Position numbers and translations under genes: made by a program. From positions 1 to 64,000 of the forward strand of contig NZ_QFFU01000017.1 of NCBI RefSeq assembly GCF_003131185.1: a DNA stretch of 64,000 bases. The letters run 5' to 3'. Every line of letters begins with the position of its first letter. Position 1 is the stretch's first letter. Below are positions 35,125 through 44,694 of this stretch, piece by piece. This stretch comes from Pseudomonas ovata (GTDB lineage: Bacteria; Pseudomonadota; Gammaproteobacteria; Pseudomonadales; Pseudomonadaceae). The notes beneath the pieces are model-generated. The model did not search any database. It was not told the origin of the DNA and was given only the letters and a program-made list of their open reading frames with translations.

Positions 35125-38100
35125 GGCGTGCGCTCCAGCGCTGGATGCTGTCGAGCAGCACCGATTCCTGGTAAGGCTTGCTCAGGTAGTCGTTGACCCC
35201 GATGGCCATGGCCCGGTCACGGTGTTTCTGGCCCGAGCGTGAGGTGATCATGATGATGGGCAGGTCCTTGAGCTGTTCGTCCTGGCGAATCCGGGTGGCC
35301 ACTTCAAAGCCGTCCATGCGCGGCATTTCGATGTCCAGCAACAGGACGTCCGGGGTGAAGTCTTCCAGCAGGCTCATGGCATCGACCCCGTCCTTGGCGG
35401 TCACCACCTGCATGCCGTGGCGCTCCAGCAGCCGACCGGTGACCTTGCGCACGGTCACCGAATCGTCCACCACCATGACCCGCAAGGCCCGTGGCCCGGT
35501 CTCGGTGAACCAGCTGGCGGTGTCATCGGGCAAGGCGTGTGGCGTGCGGCCTTGCCGGGCGCGGACGTAGGCCAGCAGGTCGAGAATCAGCACCACCCGG
35601 CCGTCACCCAGGATCGTCGCGCCGCTCAGGCCCTGGACCTGGGCAAATTGCGCCCCGAGGCTCTTGACCACGATCTCGCGCGAGCCGGCCAGGGCATCGA
35701 CCTGCACCGCCACCCACTGATCCTGCAGGTGCACCAGCAGCACCGGCAAGGGCTGGAACTGATCGAACAGGCGCGGCTGGCCATTGCCGAGCAGCTCGCC
35801 CAGGTAGCGCAGCTCATAGGTGCGTCCGCCATAGCGGTAACGCGGTGGCTGGGTCTGATAGTGTTCGAGCAACTGGCCCGGCATGACCCGGACGATGCCT
35901 TCGATGGTGTTCAACGGCACCGCGTAGAGTTCTTCACCGCACTGCACCATCAAGGCACGGTTGACCGACACCGAGAACGGCAGGCGGATGCGAAAACGCG
36001 TGCCCAGTCCGGCCACCGAGTCGATGGTCATCGAGCCGCCCAGTTGCTTGACCTCGGCATGCACCACGTCCATGCCCACGCCACGCCCGGAAATCTGGGT
36101 GATCACCTCGGCGGTGGAGAACCCCGCTTCGAGGATGAACGGCAGCACCTCGTGGTCGGCCAGCACCGCGTCGGCACGGATCAGCCCGCGCTTGATTGCC
36201 TTGCGGCGCACAGCCGCCAGGTCGACGCCGGGGCCGTCATCACTCAGTTCGATGATCAGGTCGCCGCCTTCGTGCATCAGCGCCAGCTGGATCAGGCCCT
36301 GCGCCGGCTTGCCGGCGGCCAGGCGCTTCTCGGTGCTTTCCAGGCCATGGTCCACGGCATTGCGCAGCATGTGCTCCAGCGGTGCGACCATCCGCTCCAG
36401 CACGCTGCGATCCAGCTCGCCATCGGCGTTGGCCACCTCGAACTGCACCTGTTTATCCAGCTCGCCGGCCACCTGGCGCACCACCCGGCGCAGGCGTGGC
36501 ACCAGCCGTTCGAAGGGCACCATGCGTGTGCGCATCAGGCCTTCCTGCAGTTCGGTGTTGACCCGCGCCTGGCGGGTCAGCAGCGTGCCGGCATCGCGGG
36601 CGCGCAGGTCCAGGGTTTCCTTGAGGTCCAGCAGGTCCGAGGCCGATTCGCTCAAGGCCCGCGACAGTTGTTGCAGCTGTGAATGGCGGTCCATTTCCAG
36701 CGGGTCGAACTCTTCGTAGCCGCGCCGTTCGGCCGGGACCTGCTCGCGGGCCAGCAAGCGCCCTTGGGTTTCGCTGTCCAGGCGGCGCAACTGGTCGCGC
36801 ATGCGCGCCAGGGTGGTTTCGATTTCTGCCAGGGTCGCTTGCGTGTCGAAAATCTGCTGCTCGATGCGCCCGCGAAAAATGGAGGTTTCACCGGCCAGGT
36901 TGGCCAGTTGCTCCAGGTCTTCGGCGGCGACCTTGACCATTTCCGGGCCGATACGCTCGGCATCGGGGTCCATGACCACAGCACTCGCTACCGGCACCGG
37001 TACGGCAGTGGCGGTTGGCTCCACCACCTCCAGTTGGCGCAGGCTGTCGATCAGGGCCTCGGCGTCCGGCAGCGGCTGGCCGGCACGCACCGCATCAAGC
37101 ATGTCGGCCAGCCGGTCGTGACCGCGCTGCAAGGCCTCCAGCAACAGCGGTCCCGGCGTACGCAGGCCACCGGCAACGGACTCATACAGCGATTCGACCT
37201 CGTGGGCCAGGTCACTCAGCGGCTTGATTTCGAGCATGCGCGCACCGCCTTTGAGGGTGTGCAGGTCGCGCAGCAGGTTCTCGACTTCCAGGGTGTTGTG
37301 CGGGTCGACCTGCCAGCGGCTCAGGGCGGCGCTGGCGCTGTCGAGGAGATCGAAGCCTTCTTCGAGAAAGATCTCCAGCAACTCCGGGTCGCGTTCGCCG
37401 GCCTCAGGAGCCGGGTCCGGTATGCCCGGCAGTGGATCGCCCCAGGTCACACCCTGCCCCTGGCGCAGTGCGCCGAGAGCGTCGATCAACGGCGCCGGGT
37501 CGTCCAGCGGTTGCTGGGTGCCGAGCTGTCCGAGCCACTGCTGTAATTGCTCATGGCAGTCGAGCAACAGCCCGGCGAGCGCTGGTGAATAGCTGTAGCG
37601 TCGGTCGATCAGCCCTTCATACAGGGCTTCAAGCTCATGGCCCAGGTCGCTGATCGCTGTGACACCGGCCATGCGCGCACCGCCCTTGAGCGTATGCAGG
37701 TCGCGTTGCAGCGCCGACAGTGGCTGCGGGTTATCCGGTTCGCTCAGCCAGCGGTGCAGCGTCTGGCCTGCGCTGTCGAGGATATCGGCGGCCTCTTCGA
37801 GAAACACCGTGATGATTTCGTCGTCAGGCGCCGCCTCATCCTGCCGGGACGGGCCGGCCATCTGCTCGATCACCGCGCCCAGCTCGGTCACCGGGCTGCC
37901 ATCGCGGGCCACCAGGCCCGTCGCGTCCGGCGCCAGGGCCTGGTCAAGCAGCGCATACAAGGCCTGGACGCAATCGGGGCGCGGCACGACGTCCTGGCCG
38001 GCGGCGATCTGGTCGAGCATGTCGATCAGTGCCTCATGGGCGTGGCCGGCCTCATCGAAGAAGCGCTCGCTGGCCGCCAGGCTGCTTTCTTCCACCGCGC

Positions 38101-41005
38101 CATACAGGTCCAGCAGGGCCTCGCACAGTTCATCGACCTGCGGCAGCTCGGCCAGGTGCGCGCTGTGGCCCAGGGTGGTCAGCTCATCAAGCAGCGCGGT
38201 CAGTTCCTGGCGCGCGCCGGGGTGCTGCCGCCAGCGCTGCAATAGGCCCTCGGCGTCCAGCACGATGTCCATGCCCTCGGCGAGAAAGGTCGCGATCAGC
38301 TTGGGGTTGTGCCGCACCGGCAGGCCGTCGGGGGCGTCGTGCAAGGCCGCCGCCAGGCGCTGCTCAAGCAACGAGCGGGCCGCCTCGATCAGTTGCGCGG
38401 CCCCCGGAATCGGCGCCAGGGGCTGGCTGTCCAGCTGCTCCAGCCCCTGATAGAACAGCGGTTCGGCGGCACGCAGCAGCTTGAGCTCGGGGGTTTCAAT
38501 GGCGATCAGATTGGCCTTGAACTCGCGCACCAGTTCATCCAGCGGGCTGGCCAGTTCCGCCATCGGCAACACACCGGCCATGTAGGCACTGCCCTTGAGG
38601 GTGTGCAGGGCACGCAGCAGGTCGTCGCCGATGGCCGCCGAGTCGCGGCGCGCGGCGCTGTCGAGAAAGCGGTCGATCACATGCAGATGGCCCAGCGCCT
38701 CCTGGCGAAAGATGTCCAGCAACTGAGGGTCCAGGTCGTCGGCCGGCTTGACCGTCGGCACCACCGACGCGCTGGCACCGGCCAGGCGCTGCGCCTGGGT
38801 GGCCAGGCGGTCGGCATCGTCACGCTGGCGCTGGGCGCCGGCGGCGAAGTCGGCCACCAGGGCCGGCAGCAAGGCCTGCACTTCGCCGAGCAGCTGGCGC
38901 ACCGGCTGGTCGGCCGCCACGCTGCCTTCAAGCACGCGGTTGAGCAGGTTTTCCACCGACCAGGCCAGCTCGCTGAGCACCAGCGCACGGACCATGCGGC
39001 CGCTGCCCTTGAGCGAGTGAAAGGCGCGGCGCACTTCGCGCAGGGCCTGATGGGTGGCCGCCCCCGGCGTGGCCAGGGCCACCAGCCAGCGCGGCTGTGA
39101 TTGCTTGAGGGCGTCGAGGATTTCCTGGGCCTCCTCGATGAACACCTCGCGCAGTTCGTCGTCCACCGCCGGTTCATCGGCCGGTGGTGGCAGCAGGCTG
39201 GCCGGCATGTCGCGGCCCGGCGGGTTGATCGTTGCCAACGGGCTGGCCAGCACCTGGGCCAGGCTGCCGGGGGCCGGCACCGGCTCTTCAAGGGCATCGT
39301 CGTCAGGCGCCTCAGGGCCTGGCGAGGCCGGTGCATAGCCGAGCCGGGCCAGGCTGGCCTGGGCCATGTCGAGAATCGGGTCGCCGGCCGCCTCGTGGTC
39401 TTCGTTCATGCGCTCCAGGTAATACTCGACCGCACTCAAGGCTTCGGCCAGGCCTTCGAGCGCGTGCTCGTCAGGCCGGGTGGCGGCCGTGAGCAGGTGC
39501 TGGCGCACATAGTCGTTGCCGGCGGCCAGCAGGCTGGCAGCCCGGCTCAGCGGAATCATTGCCAGGGCGCCGCGCACCTGCACCAGCAATTCGCCCAGCG
39601 GCGCCAGGCGTTGCGCCGACCACTCGCCCTCCAGGCCGTCGATCAGCACATCCTTGGCCTGTTGCAGCACCAGCCGCGCCTCGCGCACCACCAACTGGTG
39701 GATCTGGGTCAGGTCGGTGGTCGGCAGGCGGCTTTCTTCGCGACGGGTCTCGCCGACCGCACCGATCATGCCGGCCAGCGTCGACTCGACGTACAGCAGC
39801 GCCCCGGCCACGTCCATCAACGCCGCATCGTTGGGTTCGCGCTGCCCCTGGGCCATGCTCTGGACCACGCCGGTCTGGTCGATGATCACCTTGCGCGGCT
39901 GGCCGAACCCCAGCACCGCCAGGGTATCGGCAATCTGCCGCAGCGGCCCCAGCAAGGCATTGAGTTCGCTGACGTGCTGGCGGTCGCCGCGCACGAACAC
40001 ATCGAGCCGCTCCTTGGCCCGCACCAGCCCTGCGCACACGGCCAGGATCACCGAGCGCATGGCATCGCGGTCGGGGCCGGCCATGCGCGCGCGCTCCTGG
40101 TCGACCACCTCGCTGCCGGGCAAGGCATCGTCCAGCGCATAGTCGTCCTTGAGCGCCAGCAGTTTCGGCGCCCGGTCCTCGGACTTGGCGATGTAGAACA
40201 GCAGGCTCTTGAGCAGCTCTTCGGGCGCCGGCTGATTGATGCCCTCGATGCCCTGGGCCATCAGGCGCTTGAGTTCGCGATCGGCGTCGCGCAGCAGGCT
40301 GCGCAGGGCCGGGCTGTTGGTGAAGCGACTGGCCGGCAGGCTTTCGACCAGCGCCGAGGTGATGCGCCACAAGGCCCCCAACGGGGCGTCGGCGCACAGG
40401 TGCTCGAGATGAGCGAACACCTCGGCCAGCTGGTGCAGATGGCCTTGGACGTCCTGTTCACGCATCAATCCGGCCAGTGCATTTTGCAGGTTCTGGCGCC
40501 ATTGACGCAGTTGCCCGGGCAGTTCAGGGCTGTCGCGCAGGCTCAGGGCCTGGTCGTCGAGCGGGTCGATGTCATAGAACTGCGGGGCGAACAGGCGGGT
40601 TTCCGACAGCAGGCTCTCGCCACGGGCGCCGCGCAGGTCGTTGAGCAGCGGCAGGATCACCAGCGGCAGGTCGCGCCGCGCCGCATGGGTGCGCTCAAGG
40701 TAGAGCGGCAACTGGGTCATGGCCTGGTTGAGCAGGTGCACGGTCTCGGCCTGGCTGCCCACCCGACCTTCGCGCAGGGCCACGCCCAGCAGTTCGATTT
40801 CCTCGGCGAGCAAGGCGGCGCCGTAGAACTCGATCATCTGCAGGCTGCCCTGCACCTGGTGCACGCCGTGGATGTATTCGTCCAGCGCGGCCAGGTTGCC
40901 GGAGGCGGCGACGAATACGTCAAGCGCCTGGCGGGCCTGCCCCAGGGTTTCGGCGATCTCGCCTTTGACCCATTCAAGGGCCACGTAATCGTGACGATCA
41001 GGCAT
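35117..41005 (-). CDS. chpA: Chemosensory hybrid histidine kinase ChpA (PilL)
   Basis: The 1962-residue protein is a giant CheA-type kinase. Four phosphotransfer (Hpt) domains have intact HxLKG histidines at about 663, 801, 1104 and 1249. A degenerate copy lies near 940-960, and the N-terminal 500 residues contain further diverged ones (HGVHQVQGS). The kinase core has HMLRNAVDHGLE near 1545, DDGPGVD near 1589 and GRGVGMDVVHAE near 1640. It is followed by a CheW domain (about 1680-1815) and a C-terminal receiver with Asp1891. P. aeruginosa ChpA is about 2470 residues with more Hpt modules, so this one is shorter. It controls type IV pilus function through PilG/PilH. Confidence 0.93.
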   Translation of the reverse strand: MPDRHDYVALEWVKGEIAETLGQARQALDVFVAASGNLAALDEYIHGVHQVQGSLQMIEFYGAALLAEEIELLGVALREGRVGSQAETVHLLNQAMTQLPLYLERTHAARRDLPLVILPLLNDLRGARGESLLSETRLFAPQFYDIDPLDDQALSLRDSPELPGQLRQWRQNLQNALAGLMREQDVQGHLHQLAEVFAHLEHLCADAPLGALWRITSALVESLPASRFTNSPALRSLLRDADRELKRLMAQGIEGINQPAPEELLKSLLFYIAKSEDRAPKLLALKDDYALDDALPGSEVVDQERARMAGPDRDAMRSVILAVCAGLVRAKERLDVFVRGDRQHVSELNALLGPLRQIADTLAVLGFGQPRKVIIDQTGVVQSMAQGQREPNDAALMDVAGALLYVESTLAGMIGAVGETRREESRLPTTDLTQIHQLVVREARLVLQQAKDVLIDGLEGEWSAQRLAPLGELLVQVRGALAMIPLSRAASLLAAGNDYVRQHLLTAATRPDEHALEGLAEALSAVEYYLERMNEDHEAAGDPILDMAQASLARLGYAPASPGPEAPDDDALEEPVPAPGSLAQVLASPLATINPPGRDMPASLLPPPADEPAVDDELREVFIEEAQEILDALKQSQPRWLVALATPGAATHQALREVRRAFHSLKGSGRMVRALVLSELAWSVENLLNRVLEGSVAADQPVRQLLGEVQALLPALVADFAAGAQRQRDDADRLATQAQRLAGASASVVPTVKPADDLDPQLLDIFRQEALGHLHVIDRFLDSAARRDSAAIGDDLLRALHTLKGSAYMAGVLPMAELASPLDELVREFKANLIAIETPELKLLRAAEPLFYQGLEQLDSQPLAPIPGAAQLIEAARSLLEQRLAAALHDAPDGLPVRHNPKLIATFLAEGMDIVLDAEGLLQRWRQHPGARQELTALLDELTTLGHSAHLAELPQVDELCEALLDLYGAVEESSLAASERFFDEAGHAHEALIDMLDQIAAGQDVVPRPDCVQALYALLDQALAPDATGLVARDGSPVTELGAVIEQMAGPSRQDEAAPDDEIITVFLEEAADILDSAGQTLHRWLSEPDNPQPLSALQRDLHTLKGGARMAGVTAISDLGHELEALYEGLIDRRYSYSPALAGLLLDCHEQLQQWLGQLGTQQPLDDPAPLIDALGALRQGQGVTWGDPLPGIPDPAPEAGERDPELLEIFLEEGFDLLDSASAALSRWQVDPHNTLEVENLLRDLHTLKGGARMLEIKPLSDLAHEVESLYESVAGGLRTPGPLLLEALQRGHDRLADMLDAVRAGQPLPDAEALIDSLRQLEVVEPTATAVPVPVASAVVMDPDAERIGPEMVKVAAEDLEQLANLAGETSIFRGRIEQQIFDTQATLAEIETTLARMRDQLRRLDSETQGRLLAREQVPAERRGYEEFDPLEMDRHSQLQQLSRALSESASDLLDLKETLDLRARDAGTLLTRQARVNTELQEGLMRTRMVPFERLVPRLRRVVRQVAGELDKQVQFEVANADGELDRSVLERMVAPLEHMLRNAVDHGLESTEKRLAAGKPAQGLIQLALMHEGGDLIIELSDDGPGVDLAAVRRKAIKRGLIRADAVLADHEVLPFILEAGFSTAEVITQISGRGVGMDVVHAEVKQLGGSMTIDSVAGLGTRFRIRLPFSVSVNRALMVQCGEELYAVPLNTIEGIVRVMPGQLLEHYQTQPPRYRYGGRTYELRYLGELLGNGQPRLFDQFQPLPVLLVHLQDQWVAVQVDALAGSREIVVKSLGAQFAQVQGLSGATILGDGRVVLILDLLAYVRARQGRTPHALPDDTASWFTETGPRALRVMVVDDSVTVRKVTGRLLERHGMQVVTAKDGVDAMSLLEDFTPDVLLLDIEMPRMDGFEVATRIRQDEQLKDLPIIMITSRSGQKHRDRAMAIGVNDYLSKPYQESVLLDSIQRWSARHV

Positions 41006-41049
41006 GGCGCGGGAAGCTCCGGGAAACGTGCGTGGTCATCATCGAGGCC

Positions 41050-43092
41050 TCAAGCCTGATCCCGGGAAGGCGGCAAGGTAAAGCCGGATACGGAGCGGCG
41101 CATCTCGCTGGCCATTTTCGCCAGGTTGCCGATGCTCTCGGCGGTCATCGAGGTGCCCGAGGTGGTCTGCGAGGTGATCTGCTGGATCACGGTCATGGTC
41201 TGCGCGATCTGCCCGGCCGACACCGCCTGTTGCTGGGCGGCGACCGTGATGCTTTCGATCAGCTCGGCCAGCACTCTGGAGACGCCTTCGATTTCTTCCA
41301 GCGCCACCCCGGCATCTTGCGCCAGGCGTGCACCGCGCACCACTTCGCTGGTGGTCTGCTCCATGGAGATCACCGCTTCGTTGGTGTCGTTCTGGATGGC
41401 CCGCACCAGGGTTTCGATCTGCTTGGTGGCCGACGACGAGCGCTCGGCCAGGCGCTGCACTTCGTCGGCGACCACGGCAAACCCGCGCCCGGCATCACCG
41501 GCCATCGAGGCCTGGATCGCGGCATTGAGGGCCAGGATATTGGTCTGATCGGAAATGTCATCGATCAGGCTGACAATATCGCCGATTTCCTGGGACGACT
41601 CGCCCAGGCGCTTGATGCGCTTGGACGTGTCCTGAATCTGCTCGCGAATGTTGTCCATGCCGTCGATGGTGTTGTGCACCACTTCGTTGCCCTTGTTGGC
41701 AATCGCCACCGAGCGGGCCGCCACCGCCGAGGATTCCGAGGCATTGGTCGACACCTGGTCGATCGACTGCGCCATGTCGTTGATCGCCGTGGAGGCGGCG
41801 CTGATCTGCAAGGCCTGGTGCTCGGAAGCGCGCGCCAGTTGCGAGGCGGTGGCCTGGGTGTCCTGCACGGCGGCGGCGACCTGCTCGGCGGTGATGTTGA
41901 TGGTCGCCACCAGTTCGCGCAACTGGTCGATGGAATAGTTGATCGAGTCGGCAATGGCGCCGGTGAAGTCCTCGGTCACCGACGCGGCCACGGTCAGGTC
42001 GCCATCGGCCAGTTCTTCGATCTCGTTGAGCAGGCGCATGATCGCCGCCTGGTTGCGCTCGCTTTTCTGCGCGGTTTCATGCAACTGGCGGTTGGTCTCG
42101 CGCACCATCACCAGGCCAATGAGAATGATCGACATCAAGGCCAGCAGGCCGATGATGTAGCCACCAATGGAATTGACCGTGCGCCGGCTGGCCAGGTGTT
42201 CCAGGCTGTTGGCCAGCGTGGAGGCCTGGTCGAGCAGGGTCTGCGAGGTGGTGAAGATCTTGCTTGAAGCCTCGCGCACCTGGAACAGCTCGGGGGAGGT
42301 TTCGAGGATCTCGTCGACCGAGCCTGAGACGAACTCGAACAGTTCGGCAATCTCGCTCAGCCGCGCCCGCGCATCGCGGTCTTCGACCTGGCTGATGTGC
42401 AAGCCCGGGTTGCCTTCGAGCATGCCGCTGAGCACGCGGCCGAACTGGCTGGCGTCGCGCCCGAAGGCATCGGCCGCCTGCACGGCCGTGTCGTCGCCGG
42501 CCAGTACCTTGTTGACCGAGCCCAGGATGCGCTCGCCCAGCAAGGCCTGGCGCTGGGCCAGGACCACCTGGCTGGCCGGGGCGTTGTTCTGCAACAGGAT
42601 CTCGACGACCTTTTCGTATTCGGTCTGCAATTGCGGGATGGTTTCGGCCAGCGTGGCAGCGACCTGATGCAGCGACAGCACGGTCTGTTCGTTGGCCAGG
42701 ATCACATCGGTGCTCTTGCGCAGCGCTTCCCAGTCGTTCTGCACCGCCCGCAGTTCGTCGCGCACCCCCGACGGCGCGGCCGGCAGGCCGGTGGCCGGGT
42801 CGCCCTTTTTCAGGTAGCCCCAGCGCAGGTCGAAATCGTTGCGCGCATCGGCCAGCAACTTGAACGCCTGGGCCTTGCCGCCGGCGGCCTCGGTGGCGTT
42901 TTTGGCGATGCGCTGGGACAACACACGCAGCTCGCCGGCATGGCCGATGTACTGCTTTTCGTAGTTCGACTGCGTGTTGAGGTACGCGAAGTTGGCGAAC
43001 AGCAGAATGATGAACACGATCAACGCGACAAACAGCGTGATGATCTGCGCCCGGCTGCGTGCACCGTCCTGCAATGTGCCTGTATCAACCAT
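41050..43092 (-). CDS. pilJ: Methyl-accepting chemotaxis protein PilJ
   Basis: The 680-residue receptor has a first membrane helix IITLFVALIVFIILLFANF, a long periplasmic region with two PilJ-type helical modules, and a second helix (GGYIIGLLALMSIILIGLVMV). A HAMP segment and a cytoplasmic signalling hairpin with QTNILALNAAIQASMAGDAG complete it. The ATG at 43092 has AGGA six bases upstream; the TTG at 43113 overlaps pilI. It senses signals for the Chp kinase. The neighbouring pilK methyltransferase seen in P. aeruginosa is missing; chpA follows after 44 bases. Confidence 0.93.
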   Translation of the reverse strand: MVDTGTLQDGARSRAQIITLFVALIVFIILLFANFAYLNTQSNYEKQYIGHAGELRVLSQRIAKNATEAAGGKAQAFKLLADARNDFDLRWGYLKKGDPATGLPAAPSGVRDELRAVQNDWEALRKSTDVILANEQTVLSLHQVAATLAETIPQLQTEYEKVVEILLQNNAPASQVVLAQRQALLGERILGSVNKVLAGDDTAVQAADAFGRDASQFGRVLSGMLEGNPGLHISQVEDRDARARLSEIAELFEFVSGSVDEILETSPELFQVREASSKIFTTSQTLLDQASTLANSLEHLASRRTVNSIGGYIIGLLALMSIILIGLVMVRETNRQLHETAQKSERNQAAIMRLLNEIEELADGDLTVAASVTEDFTGAIADSINYSIDQLRELVATINITAEQVAAAVQDTQATASQLARASEHQALQISAASTAINDMAQSIDQVSTNASESSAVAARSVAIANKGNEVVHNTIDGMDNIREQIQDTSKRIKRLGESSQEIGDIVSLIDDISDQTNILALNAAIQASMAGDAGRGFAVVADEVQRLAERSSSATKQIETLVRAIQNDTNEAVISMEQTTSEVVRGARLAQDAGVALEEIEGVSRVLAELIESITVAAQQQAVSAGQIAQTMTVIQQITSQTTSGTSMTAESIGNLAKMASEMRRSVSGFTLPPSRDQA

Positions 43093-43109
43093 GACGTTTC
43101 CTGTACGAC

Positions 43110-43667
43110 TCAAAGCGCGACATCCATGAACCCCCGGGACTGTGCCAGGGCCCGGGTACTGAACACCCGCCAGGGCTGCTCGCGGATGAATTGCCCGGGG
43201 ATGAACGGCGCCATCCCCAGGGTCGGCGACGCCTCGGCGCCACGCACCAGGCTGGCCGGGTCGAAGTGCTGCATGCCCAGGACTTCATCGACCAGCAGGC
43301 CGGCGAACACCTCAGGCTGCTCGACCACCAGCACCTGGCGCGGCTTGCGCAAGGGCGAGCACGCATGGCCGAAGTAACCGCACAGGTCGATGACCGGCAG
43401 CAAGCGCCCGCGCAGGTTGGCAATGCCCAACACCCAGGGCTTGACCCCGGGCATCGCGGTGCAGCGCGGTTCGTTGAGAATTTCGGCGATCTCGCCCATC
43501 GGCGTGACGAACAGGTGCTCGCCCAGGCGAAAACCGATGCCGCTCCAGTCCTGCTCGCGGGTGGTCTGGGCCGGCAGGCCGGCGGCCAGCGAGCGGCAGC
43601 GCTGGTCGATGGCGAACAACAGCTCGAACGCGGTGCGCGAACCGTTCAGCGACGGTGGCGTGGGCAT
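43110..43667 (-). CDS. pilI: CheW-like adaptor PilI
   Basis: The 185-residue CheW-domain protein (GIGFRLGEHLFVTPMGEIAEIL, LGIANLRGRLLPVIDL) couples PilJ to ChpA. The long open frame back to 44090 overlaps pilH and is spurious; the ATG at 43667 lies eight bases past the pilH stop and gives the family length. It sits in the conserved order pilG-H-I-J. Confidence 0.92.
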   Translation of the reverse strand: MPTPPSLNGSRTAFELLFAIDQRCRSLAAGLPAQTTREQDWSGIGFRLGEHLFVTPMGEIAEILNEPRCTAMPGVKPWVLGIANLRGRLLPVIDLCGYFGHACSPLRKPRQVLVVEQPEVFAGLLVDEVLGMQHFDPASLVRGAEASPTLGMAPFIPGQFIREQPWRVFSTRALAQSRGFMDVAL

Positions 43668-43675
43668 AAGGGTTC

Positions 43676-44041
43676 TCAGCCGGCCAGGACCGAATTCAGG
43701 ACTTTGATCAGGGTGTCTTCGTCCACCGGCTTGGTCAGGTAGCCGCGGGCCCCCTGGCGCTCGCCCCAGACCTTGTCGGTTTCCTGATCCTTGGTGGTCA
43801 CCATGATGACGGGAATGGGCCGGGTGTCGGGGTCCTTGCTCAACTGGCGCGTGGCCTGGAAGCCATTGAGCCCGGGCATGACGATGTCCATCAGCACCGC
43901 GTCGGGTTTTTCCTGGCGGGCCAGGGCCACGCCGTCGGCACCGTTCTCGGCCTTGAGGACCTGGTGGCCGTGCTTTTCCAGGATGCCGGTGAGTTTGTAC
44001 ATTTCGGTCGGCGAATCGTCGACGATCAGTATTCGAGCCAT
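43676..44041 (-). CDS. pilH: Response regulator PilH
   Basis: The 121-residue single receiver domain has the acidic pair in ILIVDDSPTE, the phospho-acceptor Asp in DAVLMDIVMPGLNG, Thr in MVTTKDQETD and Lys in YLTKPVD. With PilG it tunes type IV pilus extension and retraction. The ATG at 44041 has GGGGA upstream; the frame to 44074 lies in the pilG-pilH gap. Confidence 0.94.
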   Translation of the reverse strand: MARILIVDDSPTEMYKLTGILEKHGHQVLKAENGADGVALARQEKPDAVLMDIVMPGLNGFQATRQLSKDPDTRPIPVIMVTTKDQETDKVWGERQGARGYLTKPVDEDTLIKVLNSVLAG

Positions 44042-44086
44042 GGTGTTCCCCAAAAGATGGCAGGCCGGCGGCACACGCCGCAGGCC

Positions 44087-44497
44087 TCACGATTCATGTT
44101 GTTCAACGCTCAGGAAGCCCGGTACATGGACCTTGATGGCATTGAGCAGTTCTTCCTGACTGAAAGGCTTGGTCAAAAACTGATCGGAACCGACGATCCG
44201 GCCCTTGGCCTTGTCGAACAGACCGTCCTTGGACGACAGCATGATCACCGGCGTGGCCTTGAAGGCCCGGTTGTTCTTGATCAGGGCGCAGGTCTGGTAG
44301 CCATCCAGGCGCGGCATCATGATGTCGACGAAGATGATGCGCGGGTGATGGTCGACAATCTTGGCCAGCGCCTCGAAACCGTCAACCGCCGTGATGACTT
44401 CACAGCCGGCACTCTTGAGGATGGTTTCGGCGGTACGGCGAATGGTCCGCGAATCATCGATCACCATGACCTTCAATGCTGTGGCGTGCTGTGACAT
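44087..44497 (-). CDS. pilG: Response regulator PilG
   Basis: The 136-residue receiver protein has VMVIDDSRTIRRTAE, Asp in IIFVDIMMPRLDGYQ, Ser in MLSSKDG and Lys in FLTKPFSQEE. It is the first gene of the chemosensory cluster and lies next to divergent gshB and tonB3, as in P. aeruginosa. It transmits the ChpA signal to the pilus motors and cAMP pathway in that species. Confidence 0.95.
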   Translation of the reverse strand: MSQHATALKVMVIDDSRTIRRTAETILKSAGCEVITAVDGFEALAKIVDHHPRIIFVDIMMPRLDGYQTCALIKNNRAFKATPVIMLSSKDGLFDKAKGRIVGSDQFLTKPFSQEELLNAIKVHVPGFLSVEQHES

Positions 44498-44694
44498 GTG
44501 GGGCTGTTCCGTCGCCGCGAGCCGGCTCTGACAGGCCGCTGCCAGGCAGGCAGTGGGTGCCGTGACTTTTTAGCACACTCTCCAGGCGCAATCCATCAAG
44601 CGCGCAGGGCGCTGGCCTCTTGACCGCGAGGCATGGCGCAAGCGACCCTGACGGTTTTTCGGCCGTCGGCCGCAACGTACAGAGGATATTGCCC

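Noticed and set aside
39101..41059. 652-codon plus-strand frame opposite chpA
   Set aside because: ChpA is a recognisable multi-domain kinase throughout; the opposite frame is low-complexity with no SD or conserved motif.
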